The notes under the pieces: model-generated
Databases searched by the model: none
The model's input: the letters and a program-made list of their open reading frames with translations, nothing else
Told to the model about the DNA's origin: nothing
NCBI GenBank assembly: GCA_013215165.1
Contig: JABSRG010000009.1
Coordinates: 1-64,000, forward strand
Direction: 5' to 3'
Source of the DNA: Opitutales bacterium
GTDB taxonomy: Bacteria > Verrucomicrobiota > Verrucomicrobiia > Opitutales > JABSRG01
Length of the DNA stretch: 64,000 bases
Program-made: the position numbers and the translations under genes
In this document: positions 1-9,520 of the stretch, in pieces
How the letters are laid out: every line of letters starts with the position of its first letter
How positions within the stretch are numbered: the stretch's first letter is position 1

Positions 1-255
1 GGCTGGTGGACGAACCCATGGCGTATGCTGCTGAGTGCCTTGGCATACACGATCACCCAGGCGCTCAGAGAGATTGGCTTATCCGGAACCGAGCTTTGCT
101 GTGCCCAGTGCTCCACCATCCGTAGCAAGTTGATCAAGGTGGGAGCGGTCATCGTGCGCAACAGCCGTCGCATTCATCTGAGTCTGAGTAGCGGCTATCC
201 CTTACAGAGCCTATGGCTCCGAATCGCTGACAACTTGAATATAAGACCTGGGTAG
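1..255 (+). pseudogene. IS1380-family transposase, C-terminal part (cut by window edge)
   Basis: The reading frame is open from base 1 and ends in TAG at 253-255. It shows the C-terminal pattern of IS1380-family (DDE group 1) transposases: a WR-LLSALAY block, a LR-GL-GTEL block, then TIRSKLIKVGA, RRIHLSLSSGYP and a final hydrophobic stretch. The catalytic domain lies beyond the window edge, so it cannot be said whether the full gene is intact. The candidate element end is at 427-449, and beyond it lies the broken RHS gene. Family assignment rests on motif recognition only. Confidence 0.7.
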
Positions 256-449
256 TCAGCCAGTGCTAAGATCAACATGGCGCGCCCAAGCAGAAGCGGG
301 AAACATGGAATGGGGGAAAGGGGGCAATGTGTCCAGCGGTCGCCAAAAATCGTGGAAAATCATGAAACCAAGCAAAGAAGCCCGGCAGGAAGACATTTTT
401 ATTGTCAACACTGGACTGTCGACATGTTCATGCAAAATCCGGGCTAGGG
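1..449 (+). mobile_element. IS1380-family insertion sequence, right end
   Basis: This is the 3' part of an IS1380-like element: the transposase C-terminus (to 255), then about 170 bases of non-coding DNA. The probable terminal inverted repeat is near 427-449, where the sequence reads CCCTAGCCCGGATTTTGCAT on the minus strand. An outer CCTAG-C-CGGAT end is what is remembered of this family, but the left end is outside the window, so the repeat cannot be paired. The TAG of this end also closes the frame of the adjacent RHS remnant at 444-446. This suggests that the element inserted into, or right behind, the RHS gene. Confidence 0.5.
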
Positions 450-2114
450 CAAAATATATATATTTGTTTCAGTACAGCAAGCTGACCACTGGACGTGCCC
501 CTTATTAGGTTCCAATAAAGAACTCAAGGGTGTGGACTTGTTCACAGTAGTAGGCCATGATTCCAGGAGGTAAAATTCATCAAATTTGTTGAATGGGTGT
601 AATATATAATCTGGAACTGCTGCACCTGGTAGATAACTTCTCGCCCCTATCACCTCTTCCCCAAATTCCTCGAAGGTTATTTCTCTTCCAGTTTAAATAT
701 AATTACCTAACTTAAATGTAATGGGTTTTCCATGTTCTGCCCAGACCGTAAAAGTGGTGCCTTCTGGGATAATGGTTATGTCCGTAAAACTAGTTCCAGT
801 AGATAATTGTGAATAAACTTCTAAGCTGCCGTGACCGCTTAAAACTTCGGGATTGTGGATATAACCTTGAAGTAGATATCTAAACAGAGCTGGCACGGGT
901 AACGAATAGAATCCGTATGACCGACCGGATCGAGTGGCATGAGGTGGGGCCTTTTGGGGTATCCTAGGGGCTCCAACATGAACTATCTGCCCGGGAATAC
1001 GCGTCGTTGTTGGGTTGTATTGCCGGGGAGCGAGAATAGCTGGGGAATCGGCGAAAGTTGTTAAGACATCAGCTAGTTGAACAGAGGCTTCAGCGTGAAT
1101 GAGTCTTTTTTGTGCGGCGTGAATGCGGGCGTTACTATCACTTGAGTAATACGCACTACGCAAATCGCCGACTGCCTTGAACTCTTCTCGGTTTTGTACT
1201 TGGGGTCCATACGCCTCAACCTGCATAACGCGGTTGATCTCAATTTGGCTATTTATGCCCTCGATAGCTCCCCAGGTCCCGAGAGCAGATCCGCCAATAA
1301 AGGCTCCAGCCATAAACGGCGGGACGATAGCCAGGTTTCCGCTGGGATCTATATTGTTCACTGGGTCGCCTTCGACATAGGCGTAGCGGTTGCGTGATAA
1401 GGGCCGGTGAGCGTGTCCGGGGAAGTCATCGCGCTGCATCCAGCGCCTGAGCTTGGGATTGTAATGCCGTGCGCGTACCCAGAGGAGACCATCGGCGGTT
1501 CCCATGCGTTCCCCGTTGTAGCCGAGTGTGGTCCATCCATTGCCTTCTTGATAACGGATGTTGCCGTAGGCGTCATATTCGCGTCGTAGGGTGAGTTCCC
1601 CATCATTGTTGATGAGCGCGATGATGGAGCCCTGGTGATCGACTTGTGGGAAACTGAGCTCTTCAGATGCGATCTGGCCGAACTGCTCGCCGGCGTAGTG
1701 AATGACCTTTTGGGAGCTCAATCCGAGCGGCCCACAGGCATACATAATGGTACGCCGTTCGATGATTTGCTCGGGAAGTAATTCCTTCTCAGCCAAGGCG
1801 TGCTGATAAGTGAAGCGTTCCTCGCCAACGACGCGTGGGTATTGGGCAAGTTCGTCGACGATGAGGTGGCTGACGATGGTGGTGAAACCGGAGGCCTCAT
1901 TCCCATAGTGCACGGTCTCCTTGGCGAGAAGGCCTGCGGCGTCGTAGGCGTATTCCGTCTCAGCAAAGCCAGATGTGCGTATGAGCCGACCAGCTGCATC
2001 GTATTGGACAGTGATTTGTTCGAAGTTACTGACACTTGCTGCCGTCAGCATTGCGCCTATGCCATTCAATAATAAAATGATTAATTGTGAAAAAGGTATT
2101 TTGAAAAAATTCAT
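444..2114 (-). pseudogene. RHS-repeat protein with C-terminal Stv-like domain, nonsense-disrupted
   Basis: A start at 2114 gives 473 residues to a TAA at 693-695. The N-terminus has a hydrophobic segment (about residues 8-26), probably a signal peptide. YD repeats follow (YDAAGRLIRT and YAYDAAG). The RHS core comes next (YDAYGNIRY, then ARHYNPKLRRWMQRD, NRYAYVEGDP, NNIDPSG). A variable tail of about 215 residues ends with SGHGS and IIPEGTTFTVWAEHGKPI. After the TAA the same frame stays open to 444, and its residues (FGEEVIGARSYLPGAAVPDY, LSSLLEPNKGHVQWSACC) look like the rest of the same domain. As remembered, this resembles the 'putative adhesin Stv' domain found at RHS C-termini. The stop sits where Glu would fit (GAA to TAA). 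The frame finally ends at the IS1380 boundary. The 473-residue product could still be made. Confidence 0.65.
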
Positions 2115-2818
2115 TTGGATCTGTAACTAATAAGTTATTTGAAACTGAAACGTGTGGATATAAAAATTATAGGTTATAGTATCACCCTCCAGATTGAGTT
2201 CTCTTATATTTTAAGTTTAATTATACGAATTTAGATGTGAAAAATACAAGGTCTCTCCAATTCATCGGTAAATAGATTGGAAATGCCGGGTGTCTAGTTC
2301 ATATCTGTTACTATAATTTCGTTTAGACTGATAACTAAAATACTGCATCTACCTCTTATTTCATTAGCGATACAGGATTGGGCTATCGAGTCTTTATGTG
2401 AGACTGGTATGAATGCATTTGATAGCTTTGGATCGATCCTTGGCCCGTTACAATTAGGGACGTCTGTCGTCAGAGCTAACATAGGGACAACGTTATCGTG
2501 GGTAACATTCTCAAATTTGAGGAAGAGTTGAGCACTTCCTAGAAAAATAACGATCTAAATATTAGTTTTATGAATCCGTCAACTCTCTCCTGAAAATACA
2601 GCTAAATTTTTTATAAACAGTTTGCCGGGTGCGACTGAAGGGTCGCCTACAATCACGATGCAACAAGCCAACTCGGTGAGCTGATGCATTTTTATCGGGC
2701 AAAGTCAAAGGTTGCTTACGGCGAGCACTACTGTCCAACCTAGGATAACCTCTGATTGTGCCATAGATCGGGGCAACGGAGGAGCATGCGGTTCGCTTCC
2801 GTCGCTTTGGCTAGTAAT
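2115..2818. other. Gene-poor interval between RHS remnant and ABC permease
   Basis: About 700 bases without a convincing gene. The half next to the RHS gene is AT-rich, as expected for its promoter. A 62-codon frame on the minus strand (2294-2482) has no recognised motif. Bases 2770-2815 can form an imperfect hairpin (ACGGA with TCCGT arms) just beyond the permease stop codon. It has no U-tract, so it is at best a weak terminator. Confidence 0.4.
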
Positions 2819-4483
2819 CTAATCTACCCGAATCCGCGTTCGAATCATCTTCCTCGCTTGAAAGAGCCTGTAGACGATGAATAGCGAGACGAAACTATGG
2901 ACCAAAAGGGAAAACTTAAATGCGTAGGGAATCGCCCGTGCGATGCTGCTAAGGTCGAGTTGGCCAATCCCGAGTTCGGTGAAGCTAAAGGCAATGGGTA
3001 GGGTCAGGGGACACAGGGCGGTAATCCAAACCGAGAGCGTGGCCTGGTCTAAAATGCCGCTGATGAGGCCAGTGAGTAGAGGAACGACTACCGCTATGAT
3101 GCCCGCAAATAAGAGAGCAATGCGTCCTTGCCATTCGAGCAGCGACTGAAATCCCACGCCGACCACGAGCAGAATCAGCCATACATAGAGGAAGTGTTTG
3201 AGCTCGGCATGGTGACCCGGGAACCAGGGGGACTCTACCAACCCCTTCAAGAAGAGGAACCAGCCCGCTGCTCCGAGTGTGCAGAGCGCAAGGGTTGCGG
3301 GCAGGGCGCTACTGGCTTTGTCATTCCAATTTAGGCGTGAATAGCCAAATTTTCGGGCGCGTTGCCAGCCGCGTATCTGCTTGTTACGGTCGGGGGTGAT
3401 GATGTTTACGATCAGCATGATCAACACGAATGTGACCAGGCCGTAAAATCCGCACACTGCAGCGACTTCGATCCAGTCGGGATTCCATACCTGACCTCCG
3501 GTCATTTGCTGGCTAAAGCCGACGCTGGGAAAGATTTCACCAGTCGGAATTGCAGGTAGGGCGTTGCCCAGGATGAGGAACTGTATCCAGCCAAAGAAGA
3601 GGACGGCCCAGCCCTTGCCGAGTAAGCCCATATCTTGTCGATGCCAGAATCGGCAGAGCATAACAAAAAAGGTGAGTATGAGTCCGGCCTGGGAAATAAG
3701 GATAAATACGAAGGATGGAAATTTGAGTCCGAAAAAGCTGACGCTTGGATTCAGGCTTTGGATTATCTGGACGACACTCCCTGTCTCCCGAGGTAAGAAA
3801 TAGGACCAGGACTCCTCCAAGACCGGTCGGATGGTAAGGTAGCGGAAGACGTTGATGCCAAATTTCGAGACTTCTGGAATGATCGTGTAGAGGCAAAACA
3901 CGATCGCCATAGAGGATAGAAAGGCCCAGCGACGGTTCTTGATGACCGTCCCAGCCAACACGCCTGTCATGTGGTATAGGAGGGTGGAACAAAAGAAGGT
4001 GATGTAGAACGGGAGCCAAATGCTGAGCGCAATTTCTCCGCGAAAAATAGCATATGCGGTGAAGGGCAGGGTCATGGCCGTCAGAGCATACTCTTTGACC
4101 GGCATACCGAAAAGATAGCCCACCACTTTCTTGGGTGGCGATAGGGACAAAATGCGCTGGTAGTCAATGACGCCCTCATCCCTTTCTCGCGTCATCCCGC
4201 CGGAAACGTTGGCCATGCCGAGAACAAACATAATGAACATCTGAAGGAAGAATAGAACCAAGAACGCCAGACGATAGGCTTCAACCTCAGTCATTTGATC
4301 GAATCGCATCGAAAAAGCTACGTTGATCACGATAGCGTAGATCGATAACATGATCACAAGGAGTGTCCAAATGCTGAGTCGTCTCAGCCTCAGGCAAGAC
4401 CGGCAGTAGCGGCTGAAAATGGGATTCTTCCAGATTTGCAAAAAATCAAGCAGTTCACGGAAGCCTGCGGCGATGGTGCTCAT
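2819..4483 (-). CDS. ABC-2 type transporter permease
   Basis: Polytopic membrane protein of 554 residues. A soluble N-terminus is followed by a first membrane span (about residues 37-57), then further clusters of hydrophobic segments through residues 80-300 and a second block at about 390-545. This layout matches the large permeases of ABC-2 exporters, with an extramembrane loop near residues 290-370. The start overlaps the stop of the ATPase gene by four bases (ATGA), so the two are translationally coupled and form one transporter in the inner membrane. The exported substrate cannot be read from the sequence. Upstream membership of a DUF2059-type exported protein suggests an envelope function. 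Confidence 0.8.
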   Translation of the reverse strand: MSTIAAGFRELLDFLQIWKNPIFSRYCRSCLRLRRLSIWTLLVIMLSIYAIVINVAFSMRFDQMTEVEAYRLAFLVLFFLQMFIMFVLGMANVSGGMTRERDEGVIDYQRILSLSPPKKVVGYLFGMPVKEYALTAMTLPFTAYAIFRGEIALSIWLPFYITFFCSTLLYHMTGVLAGTVIKNRRWAFLSSMAIVFCLYTIIPEVSKFGINVFRYLTIRPVLEESWSYFLPRETGSVVQIIQSLNPSVSFFGLKFPSFVFILISQAGLILTFFVMLCRFWHRQDMGLLGKGWAVLFFGWIQFLILGNALPAIPTGEIFPSVGFSQQMTGGQVWNPDWIEVAAVCGFYGLVTFVLIMLIVNIITPDRNKQIRGWQRARKFGYSRLNWNDKASSALPATLALCTLGAAGWFLFLKGLVESPWFPGHHAELKHFLYVWLILLVVGVGFQSLLEWQGRIALLFAGIIAVVVPLLTGLISGILDQATLSVWITALCPLTLPIAFSFTELGIGQLDLSSIARAIPYAFKFSLLVHSFVSLFIVYRLFQARKMIRTRIRVD

Positions 4484-5430
4484 GAGTGATTCTCCTCTGC
4501 GATCCGGGTAAGGATGTCTTCGAATGAATTGTGCTTTTCCTCTACCGAACGGAGTGCATAGCCACGCGCGACTAAGTCTGTGAGCAACTGAGCCTGATCA
4601 TCGAGAGTCCCCGAGAAATCGCAGCTGAGGCGCATTTGGGTATCGTCTACATGGGAGACTCGTGGGTGCTCACGGAGCCAAGCAGCAGCATCTTGTGCCA
4701 GATGGGTGAAGCGGATATCCAGGCTCCGCTGGGTCGATTCGAAAGCATCTCGGATGTGCTCGGCGGTCCCTTGGATCAAGAGTTGCCCTTGGTTGAGGAT
4801 GCAGAGCGATGTGCAGTATTCTGCCAGTTCGCTGAGGATATGGGAGCTCACGATCACCGTCGCCCCATCGGCCGCGATGCGCTTGAGGGTGTGCTTCAGA
4901 TTGCGCCGCGACAGCGGGTCCAACCCGCTCGCGGGTTCATCCAAGATAAGGATCTCAGGTTGTTGCAGAATAGTTTTTGCAAACACAAGTCTTTGGGTCT
5001 GCCCTCGAGACAAGGCATTGCATTTGGCTTTGCGTTGCTCAGTGAGCTCGACCTCTTCCAGTGCCTGATCAACGGCTTCCCTTCGATGCTGTTTGGAGCC
5101 GTAAACCCCATAGCTTTGAGCATAGAAATCGAGAAACTCCCAGGCAAATAAATCACTGGGTACCGGTGCTAAATCAGGCATATAACCAATCTTCTGGCGG
5201 GCAGCGCGGCTGTCCTCCAGTGCGTCGATTCCAGCGATCATCACGCTGCCATACGTCGGATAGAGGAGGGTGGACAACACCTTTAAGGTGCTCGTTTTAC
5301 CTGCCCCGTTGGGTCCAACAAACCCGAAGATTTCACCTCGAGCTACCTCCATACTCAGGTCTTTCACGGCGGTGAAGTCGCCGTAGTCGACCCTGAGTTC
5401 GTCGATCTGGATGGCGGCAGGTGTAGTCAT
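4480..5430 (-). CDS. ABC transporter ATP-binding protein (ABC-2 exporter)
   Basis: Cytoplasmic ATPase of 316 residues from the ATG at 5430. A longer frame to 5547 exists, but it would run over the preceding 41-codon gene and lacks family similarity. Motifs in order: Walker A GPNGAGKTST, the Q-loop region with YMPDLAP (an Asp where Gln is usual), signature LSRGQTQRL, Walker B ILILDEPASGLDP and the H-loop SSHIL. The C-terminal 80 residues match the accessory domain common in CcmA/NatA-like ATPases. It lies four bases after the small upstream gene and overlaps the permease by four, so it is part of a four-gene operon. Confidence 0.88.
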   Translation of the reverse strand: MTTPAAIQIDELRVDYGDFTAVKDLSMEVARGEIFGFVGPNGAGKTSTLKVLSTLLYPTYGSVMIAGIDALEDSRAARQKIGYMPDLAPVPSDLFAWEFLDFYAQSYGVYGSKQHRREAVDQALEEVELTEQRKAKCNALSRGQTQRLVFAKTILQQPEILILDEPASGLDPLSRRNLKHTLKRIAADGATVIVSSHILSELAEYCTSLCILNQGQLLIQGTAEHIRDAFESTQRSLDIRFTHLAQDAAAWLREHPRVSHVDDTQMRLSCDFSGTLDDQAQLLTDLVARGYALRSVEEKHNSFEDILTRIAEENHS

Positions 5431-5434
5431 ACAC

Positions 5435-5560
5435 TTACGAACCAGAAAGGGGCGTGAGCTCGAGCATATCCCAATCGGGCGGCTGGGATGCGTGAAACCA
5501 GAATCCTCCAAAGCCACCAATAGCCAGGCCGAGGGCGAGTATTCCAAGATATTTCAACAT
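5435..5560 (-). CDS. Small membrane protein of 41 residues in the ABC operon
   Basis: An ATG at 5560 opens 41 codons ending in TAA at 5435-5437. The product begins MLKYLGILALGLAIGGFGGF, a glycine-rich membrane segment or signal anchor. A short tail WFHASQPPDWDMLELTPLSG follows. It fits exactly between the DUF2059 gene (stop at 5603) and the ATPase (ATG at 5430, four bases after this stop). This tight packing, together with the clean hydrophobic N-terminus, argues that it is real. No Shine-Dalgarno sequence is evident, as for most genes here. Function unknown; an accessory subunit of the exporter is a reasonable guess. Confidence 0.55.
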   Translation of the reverse strand: MLKYLGILALGLAIGGFGGFWFHASQPPDWDMLELTPLSGS

Positions 5561-5602
5561 GTCATTCGCAGTATGGCGGATGTGCCGCTGTCGGTCTGAG
5601 TG

Positions 5603-6334
5603 CTATTCTTCAGCAGTGGGTTGAGCCGTTTGCTGTGCAGCCCATTCCTGACTGAGCTCCGGGATACGAGGAATCGCCTTCATCAACTCGGGCATCATGA
5701 CCTCCATGGACTTTTGCTGGATCTCTGGCATTTTCTCGAGACTGGCCTTGCCTGCTGCAGTGCTGTAAAAGTCCAAAAATCCGTCGAGTTCTTCCGGCGT
5801 GAAGATCGTGGCATAGGCTTCGGTCATACCCTCTTCAATCGCCTCAAAGTCCATCATTTCGATCATGAGGTCATACGTCCGTTTTTGAAGATCCGCATAG
5901 GCATCAGGGTCAACATTTCCAGGAACGAGTTGCTTCATATTTTGTGTCATCGCGTCCCGTTGTGCTGTGAGCCCTTCCTTAATCATCTTCTCGAAATTGG
6001 ACAGGCGTATGACCTCCTCTGCCTTGGTTAAGGCATCCACGTCATCGGGCTGGTAATTTGACGAAGACAGGGCGATGACGATTTCCTTTCCAGTGTCATC
6101 TTTCAGGTAGAGTGTTTGTTTTTCCCGGTCGTAGCGCTCCAATTTGTGGCCTCGGAATGACTGGCCGATTTCTACCCAACGGCTTTGAGCTCCACCACCC
6201 GTCGAGAGTGAAAAGGCGACGCGATCTCCCATATCCAGGATGGCTTTGAAGGTGATGGAACTCGGTGTTTCCTGAGCCCAGGTGGTTGTGGTGACGAGCG
6301 CTGTTAAAAAGACAGCAAGGATGATTTTTTTCAT
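5603..6334 (-). CDS. Exported DUF2059-type protein
   Basis: The start chosen is the ATG at 6334, because it opens a typical signal peptide (MKKIILAVFLTALVTTTTWA, cleavage near QAE-type residue 21). The longer frame to 6373 would bury it. The mature protein has about 220 residues. Its first half (GDRVAFSLSTGGGAQSRWVE, then a KDDTGKEIVI strand) looks like a small beta domain. The second half is helical and carries the DUF2059 pattern (MMDFEAIEEGMTEAYATIFT, FLDFYSTAAGKASLEKMPEI). Proteins of this family are periplasmic and of unknown biochemical role. The gene heads the ABC-2 operon and is expected to be co-transcribed with it. Confidence 0.75.
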   Translation of the reverse strand: MKKIILAVFLTALVTTTTWAQETPSSITFKAILDMGDRVAFSLSTGGGAQSRWVEIGQSFRGHKLERYDREKQTLYLKDDTGKEIVIALSSSNYQPDDVDALTKAEEVIRLSNFEKMIKEGLTAQRDAMTQNMKQLVPGNVDPDAYADLQKRTYDLMIEMMDFEAIEEGMTEAYATIFTPEELDGFLDFYSTAAGKASLEKMPEIQQKSMEVMMPELMKAIPRIPELSQEWAAQQTAQPTAEE

Positions 6335-6578
6335 GTTGGATGGGTTGGGTTGAATTGAATAAGAGTTCCTCAATAAACGAGACAGCTCGAAAGGTGGTAG
6401 AAAGGTTGTAAGGATTTAAGTTAACTGGTTTCAAGACTTGCTAAAACCTCATGCTTCATACGATCCGATTCCGTCGAGGTCTTCGGCATCTATGAGCGTC
6501 ACACTGCTACAATTTGTTCACCCGGCCCTGGAAAAATCTCGGGTGAACCGTTATTTGCTGAATCAGGCGGCTGCACTT

Positions 6579-7071
6579 TCAGCGGTGCGCGTCCTCCTCG
6601 ATGACAGTGAACGAGGGCAGGAAAGTTTGCAGGTTCAGACCCAGGTGCAGCTTGGCCGCTGCCTTGCGCCGACGGTGCTTGGCCCAGTCCATGCGGTTGG
6701 CATCCAGAGCAATAGTTGAAGAATCGATACTGTAAACAGTCTTTTTGAAACGACGGGGCAAACCCTCGTAGCGCCCCGCAGGTCCAAAGCCGGGAAACTG
6801 GTTTTGCAGATGATCGAGCATCTACCAGAACAAAGCCTCCATCATGTCGGCATTACGGTTTTTGTTGGCATTCGAGAGTCCGTTGCGACTCGGTGGCGTG
6901 GCACCCCGTATCGCGAACAGCTTCACGCTATGGCGGCGCAGCGCGTCACACAAATCTTTTAGCCCGATACAGTGTGTGAGCTGGCAATACAACAAACTGA
7001 CCATGTGACTCCATGGCGAAAACGTCCTGCTCTTCTGATCGACCTGATACTCCTTTGCCAGCGAGCTGACC
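6579..7071 (-). pseudogene. IS4-family (DUF4372-type) transposase remnant
   Basis: The minus-strand frame shows the DUF4372-like N-terminus (LAKEYQVDQKSRTFSPWSHM, LLYCQLTHCIGLKDLCDALR, PPSRNGLSNANKNRN). Next come an in-frame TAG at 6822-6824 and the first part of the DDE domain (KKTVYSIDSSTIALDANRMD, AKLHLGL, FLPSFTVIEEDAHR). Everything after the first catalytic Asp region is missing: the frame stops at 6579 and no continuation is seen down to 6438. The 5' end is replaced at 7071/7072 by the inverted repeat of the neighbouring ISKra4 element, whose bases even translate into the frame (THFWSHP). The gene is dead. Confidence 0.75.
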
Positions 7072-7134
7072 GGGTGTGACCAGAAGTGTGTGGAGTAAAA
7101 TTTCGAATAATTGCATTTTATAGTGTACGAGCAT

Positions 7135-8162
7135 ACTGGGTATCCCTTTGGCTCCACTAGGTCCTAGATGTGGTATTTGGAGCAGATTGACCTCCGATCA
7201 ATCTGCGATAATGCTTGGTTTCGATTTGGACTGCATTTTGTAGTAATCGATAAAATAGCATTCCTCTATGACGACTGGATCTGCGATTAAAACGGAAAGT
7301 AAACTCGTCCAGATAGGAGTCTAAGTGTCTAGGGCTGACTGCTCCTTGATGAGTTCCATCAAGCCATCGCTTCAGCAGTGAGGCAACCGTATGAATCTTT
7401 GGCAGCAGCTTTATGGCATCCAGTCCATCTTTACGACCTTGCACGCAGGTCCTTCGATGCTGATAACCCTTCTTCTCAATTCCTCGATAGGCTTGCAATC
7501 CATCACTATGAATCGTGCTTCTAGACTCGATTACATCTTCGATAAAACTGTGTAAGTGAACTCGGCTTGCATCAGGAATCACTCTCATGTGAGTACGCCC
7601 CATTTTCTTGCTTTGTCTTCGACGGCTATCGCGACAGGAGATTTGGTCTGGGTTTCTCGTCCATCAACATCAGCCTCGATGCCTCCAACAAAAGTTTCAT
7701 CCACTTCGACAAACCCACTGAGTCGGTCTCGATTCGGACTTATCATGGCTCTTCTAAGTTTGTGCAACCAAGTCCAGGCTGTTGAGTATTTTCGTAAACC
7801 CAAAATATGCTGCAGGCTCTTCGCACTGACCCCTTGCTTATCACAGGTTACATGCCATATGGCTCGAAACCATAATCTCAAAGGCTTACGGGTTGCTTCA
7901 AAATGGTTCCTGCCGTGACAGTGGTTTGATGACGACATTTATTGCAAATGATTCGTCCACGCGATCCATGCCAGTAGTCCGACCCATCGCAGCAGGGACA
8001 AACAAAGCCATTCGGCCATCGAAGTCTAAATAAGTAATCACGGCAGGCCTGCTCATCTGGAAAAAACTCCTCCAGCTCCAAAAGACTTCTTGGATATTCT
8101 TCTGACATTCATGACCGAATACACCACATCTAGTGCCAGGTGGAGCCAAAAAGATACCTAGT
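7135..8162 (-). mobile_element. IS1595-family insertion sequence nested in the ISKra4 element
   Basis: The ends match over about 40 bases as inverted repeats. On the left, ACTGGGTATC is followed by TTTGGCTCCAC and CTAGATGTGGT. On the right, the reverse complement reads ACTAGGTATC, TTTGGCTCCAC and CTAGATGTGGT. The length of about 1,028 bp is normal for the family. The eight bases outside the two ends (ACGAGCAT and GCAAGCGT) agree at five positions and differ only by transitions. This could be a decayed 8-bp target duplication, but the evidence is weak. The transposase inside is frameshifted. Confidence 0.75.
7157..8108 (-). pseudogene. IS1595-family transposase, two frameshifts
   Basis: From 8108 the frame reads MSEEYPRSLLELEEFFPDEQ, followed by a zinc ribbon (CPCC then CNKC in a CRHQTTVTAGT context) typical of IS1595 transposases. 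Near 7905 the similarity moves to a second frame (EATRKPLRLWFRAIW, then SGFVEVDETFVGGIE, the first catalytic Asp region). Near 7600, at AAGAAAATGGGG, it moves to a third (IHSDGLQAYRGI and the C-terminal FRFNRRSSRHRGMLFYRLL). Both shifts are single-base changes, and the stop lies inside the inverted repeat. The family normally uses one uninterrupted gene, so this copy is most likely inactive. Confidence 0.75.
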
Positions 8163-8194
8163 GCAAGCGTTCACAAGCCTGAAATAGGCTTGGG

Positions 8195-9520
8195 ATGACA
8201 TCTAAAAAATCAGAGCTCAAACAAGAACGTATTCAAAAGACTATGGAGCGCTTGTCCGAGAACGACTTGCTCCTAGAACGGATCGAAGATTTTCTTGAAA
8301 CCGCTTATAGCGATAAATCTGCCGCACTCGATGAGATTGAAACCAAGCTCATTGATTTATTGCGTGAAGTGGGCAATGAGAGCCTGGCTCAGTGGGCTGC
8401 GAGCAAGGAGAAGGCTGTTCACAAAGAGCTCAAAAGTGAGTATGAGCAGGTCCAACAGCGCGAAAAAAAACGCTCCATTTTTACACCACCTTCGGACGCG
8501 TCAAAATAACCGAGCGGATCTGGCGTACACCTAGCAAGTCCTATCTGCGTCGTCTCCCAGAGGCTCTGGGTGTCAGTTGCAGGGGGGTGTCAGGGCGCCT
8601 ACGTGGTGCCTTATATGATTTTGGGTTAGAGGACTCGTTTCGTCGGGCCAACTTTTGTCTACAGCTTCATTATGGATTTAGCCTGAGCGCTGAGCGCATC
8701 CGTAAAGTAACCTTAAATCAGGCTCAAACTGAGCGCACTGGGCAACGTGAGCGCGAGCCGGTATCTAGCTTACCCAGCAAAGGAGCCGACGCCATAGTGA
8801 GCCAATGTGACGGCTCTATGGTGCGTATAGTCCACACGGCTGAGAATGGCGATGCTCGCAAGAAGCGAGATCTTGATTGGAAAGAAGCCCGTATCTGTGC
8901 AGCTCGCGCCTCGGGGACGGATAGCTCATATTACGAAGGCTTAATAGGGGATGTCCATGAGGTGGGACATGCTTGGGCACATGCAACGTTTGAGAGCTGG
9001 TTGGGCAGCCCATACCGTTATCCATTGTATGGGAGATGGTGCCTCTTGGATTGCCCAACAAGCCGGACTGCAGTTTCCAGGCAGTTCGTTTCTATTAGAT
9101 CTTTACCATGTATGTGAATACCTCGCTGAGGCCTCAGAAGTCTGCGCCTTGAAGGAAAGTCCCCAGCGTTGGCAGAAGCGTCAAAGGACCAAACTATTAA
9201 AAGGAAAAGCGTCGCAGGTAATAGCGGAGCTAGAGGAAAAAAGTGAGGGGGCTGAAGTGCCCGACGAGCATTCCCCCGTTCGTCTTGCCTATCGCTATCT
9301 GAATAATCGAAAGGAGCAACTGGACTACCCCAAGGCCCTCGAAAACAACCTACCTGTAGGCACGGGAATGATCGAAAGTGCGCACAAACAAATCATCCAG
9401 CAACGGCTTAAAGGCCCTGGGATGGCTTGGCTGAGGACAAACGCAGATGCCTTAATCTCAGCCCGGGCCCACCGCGCCACCTACATCGAAAGTCAAGAAT
9501 GGCTCAAAGAGGCCGCATGA
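8195..9520 (+). pseudogene. ISKra4-family transposase, split into three frames
   Basis: The first frame (8195-8509, 104 residues) is helical and charged. It reaches an A8 run at 8463-8470, after which the -1 frame continues with TTFGRVKITERIWRTPSKSY and QLHYGFSLSAERIRK. This junction resembles the programmed -1 frameshift of some ISKra4 elements. Near 8950-8990 similarity changes frame again, to IHCMGDGASWI, FLLDLYHVCEYLAEAS, GTGMIESAHKQIIQQRLKGP and a C-terminus at 9520. The second shift has no obvious slippery site and probably kills the gene. The inverted repeat follows within 25 bases of the stop. Confidence 0.7.

Noticed and set aside
444-653. 69-codon frame beside the RHS gene as an immunity gene
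   Set aside because: It is in the same frame as the RHS gene and continues its C-terminal domain, so it is the broken remainder rather than a separate gene.
693-695. Stop-codon read-through or recoding as the explanation for the RHS TAA
   Set aside because: TAA in a region with IS damage, with no recoding element visible, is more simply a nonsense mutation.
2294-2482. 62-codon frame on the minus strand as a gene
   Set aside because: No motif, no operon neighbour and no hydrophobic or basic pattern to support it.
3537-4019. 160-codon frame in another frame of the ABC permease
   Set aside because: Overlaps a well-supported permease gene; Pro/His/Arg-rich composition typical of an off-frame reading.
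7585-7610. Programmed frameshift in the IS1595-family transposase
   Set aside because: The AAGAAAATGGGG site is a poor slippery sequence, the family normally has a single frame, and another frameshift exists near 7905.
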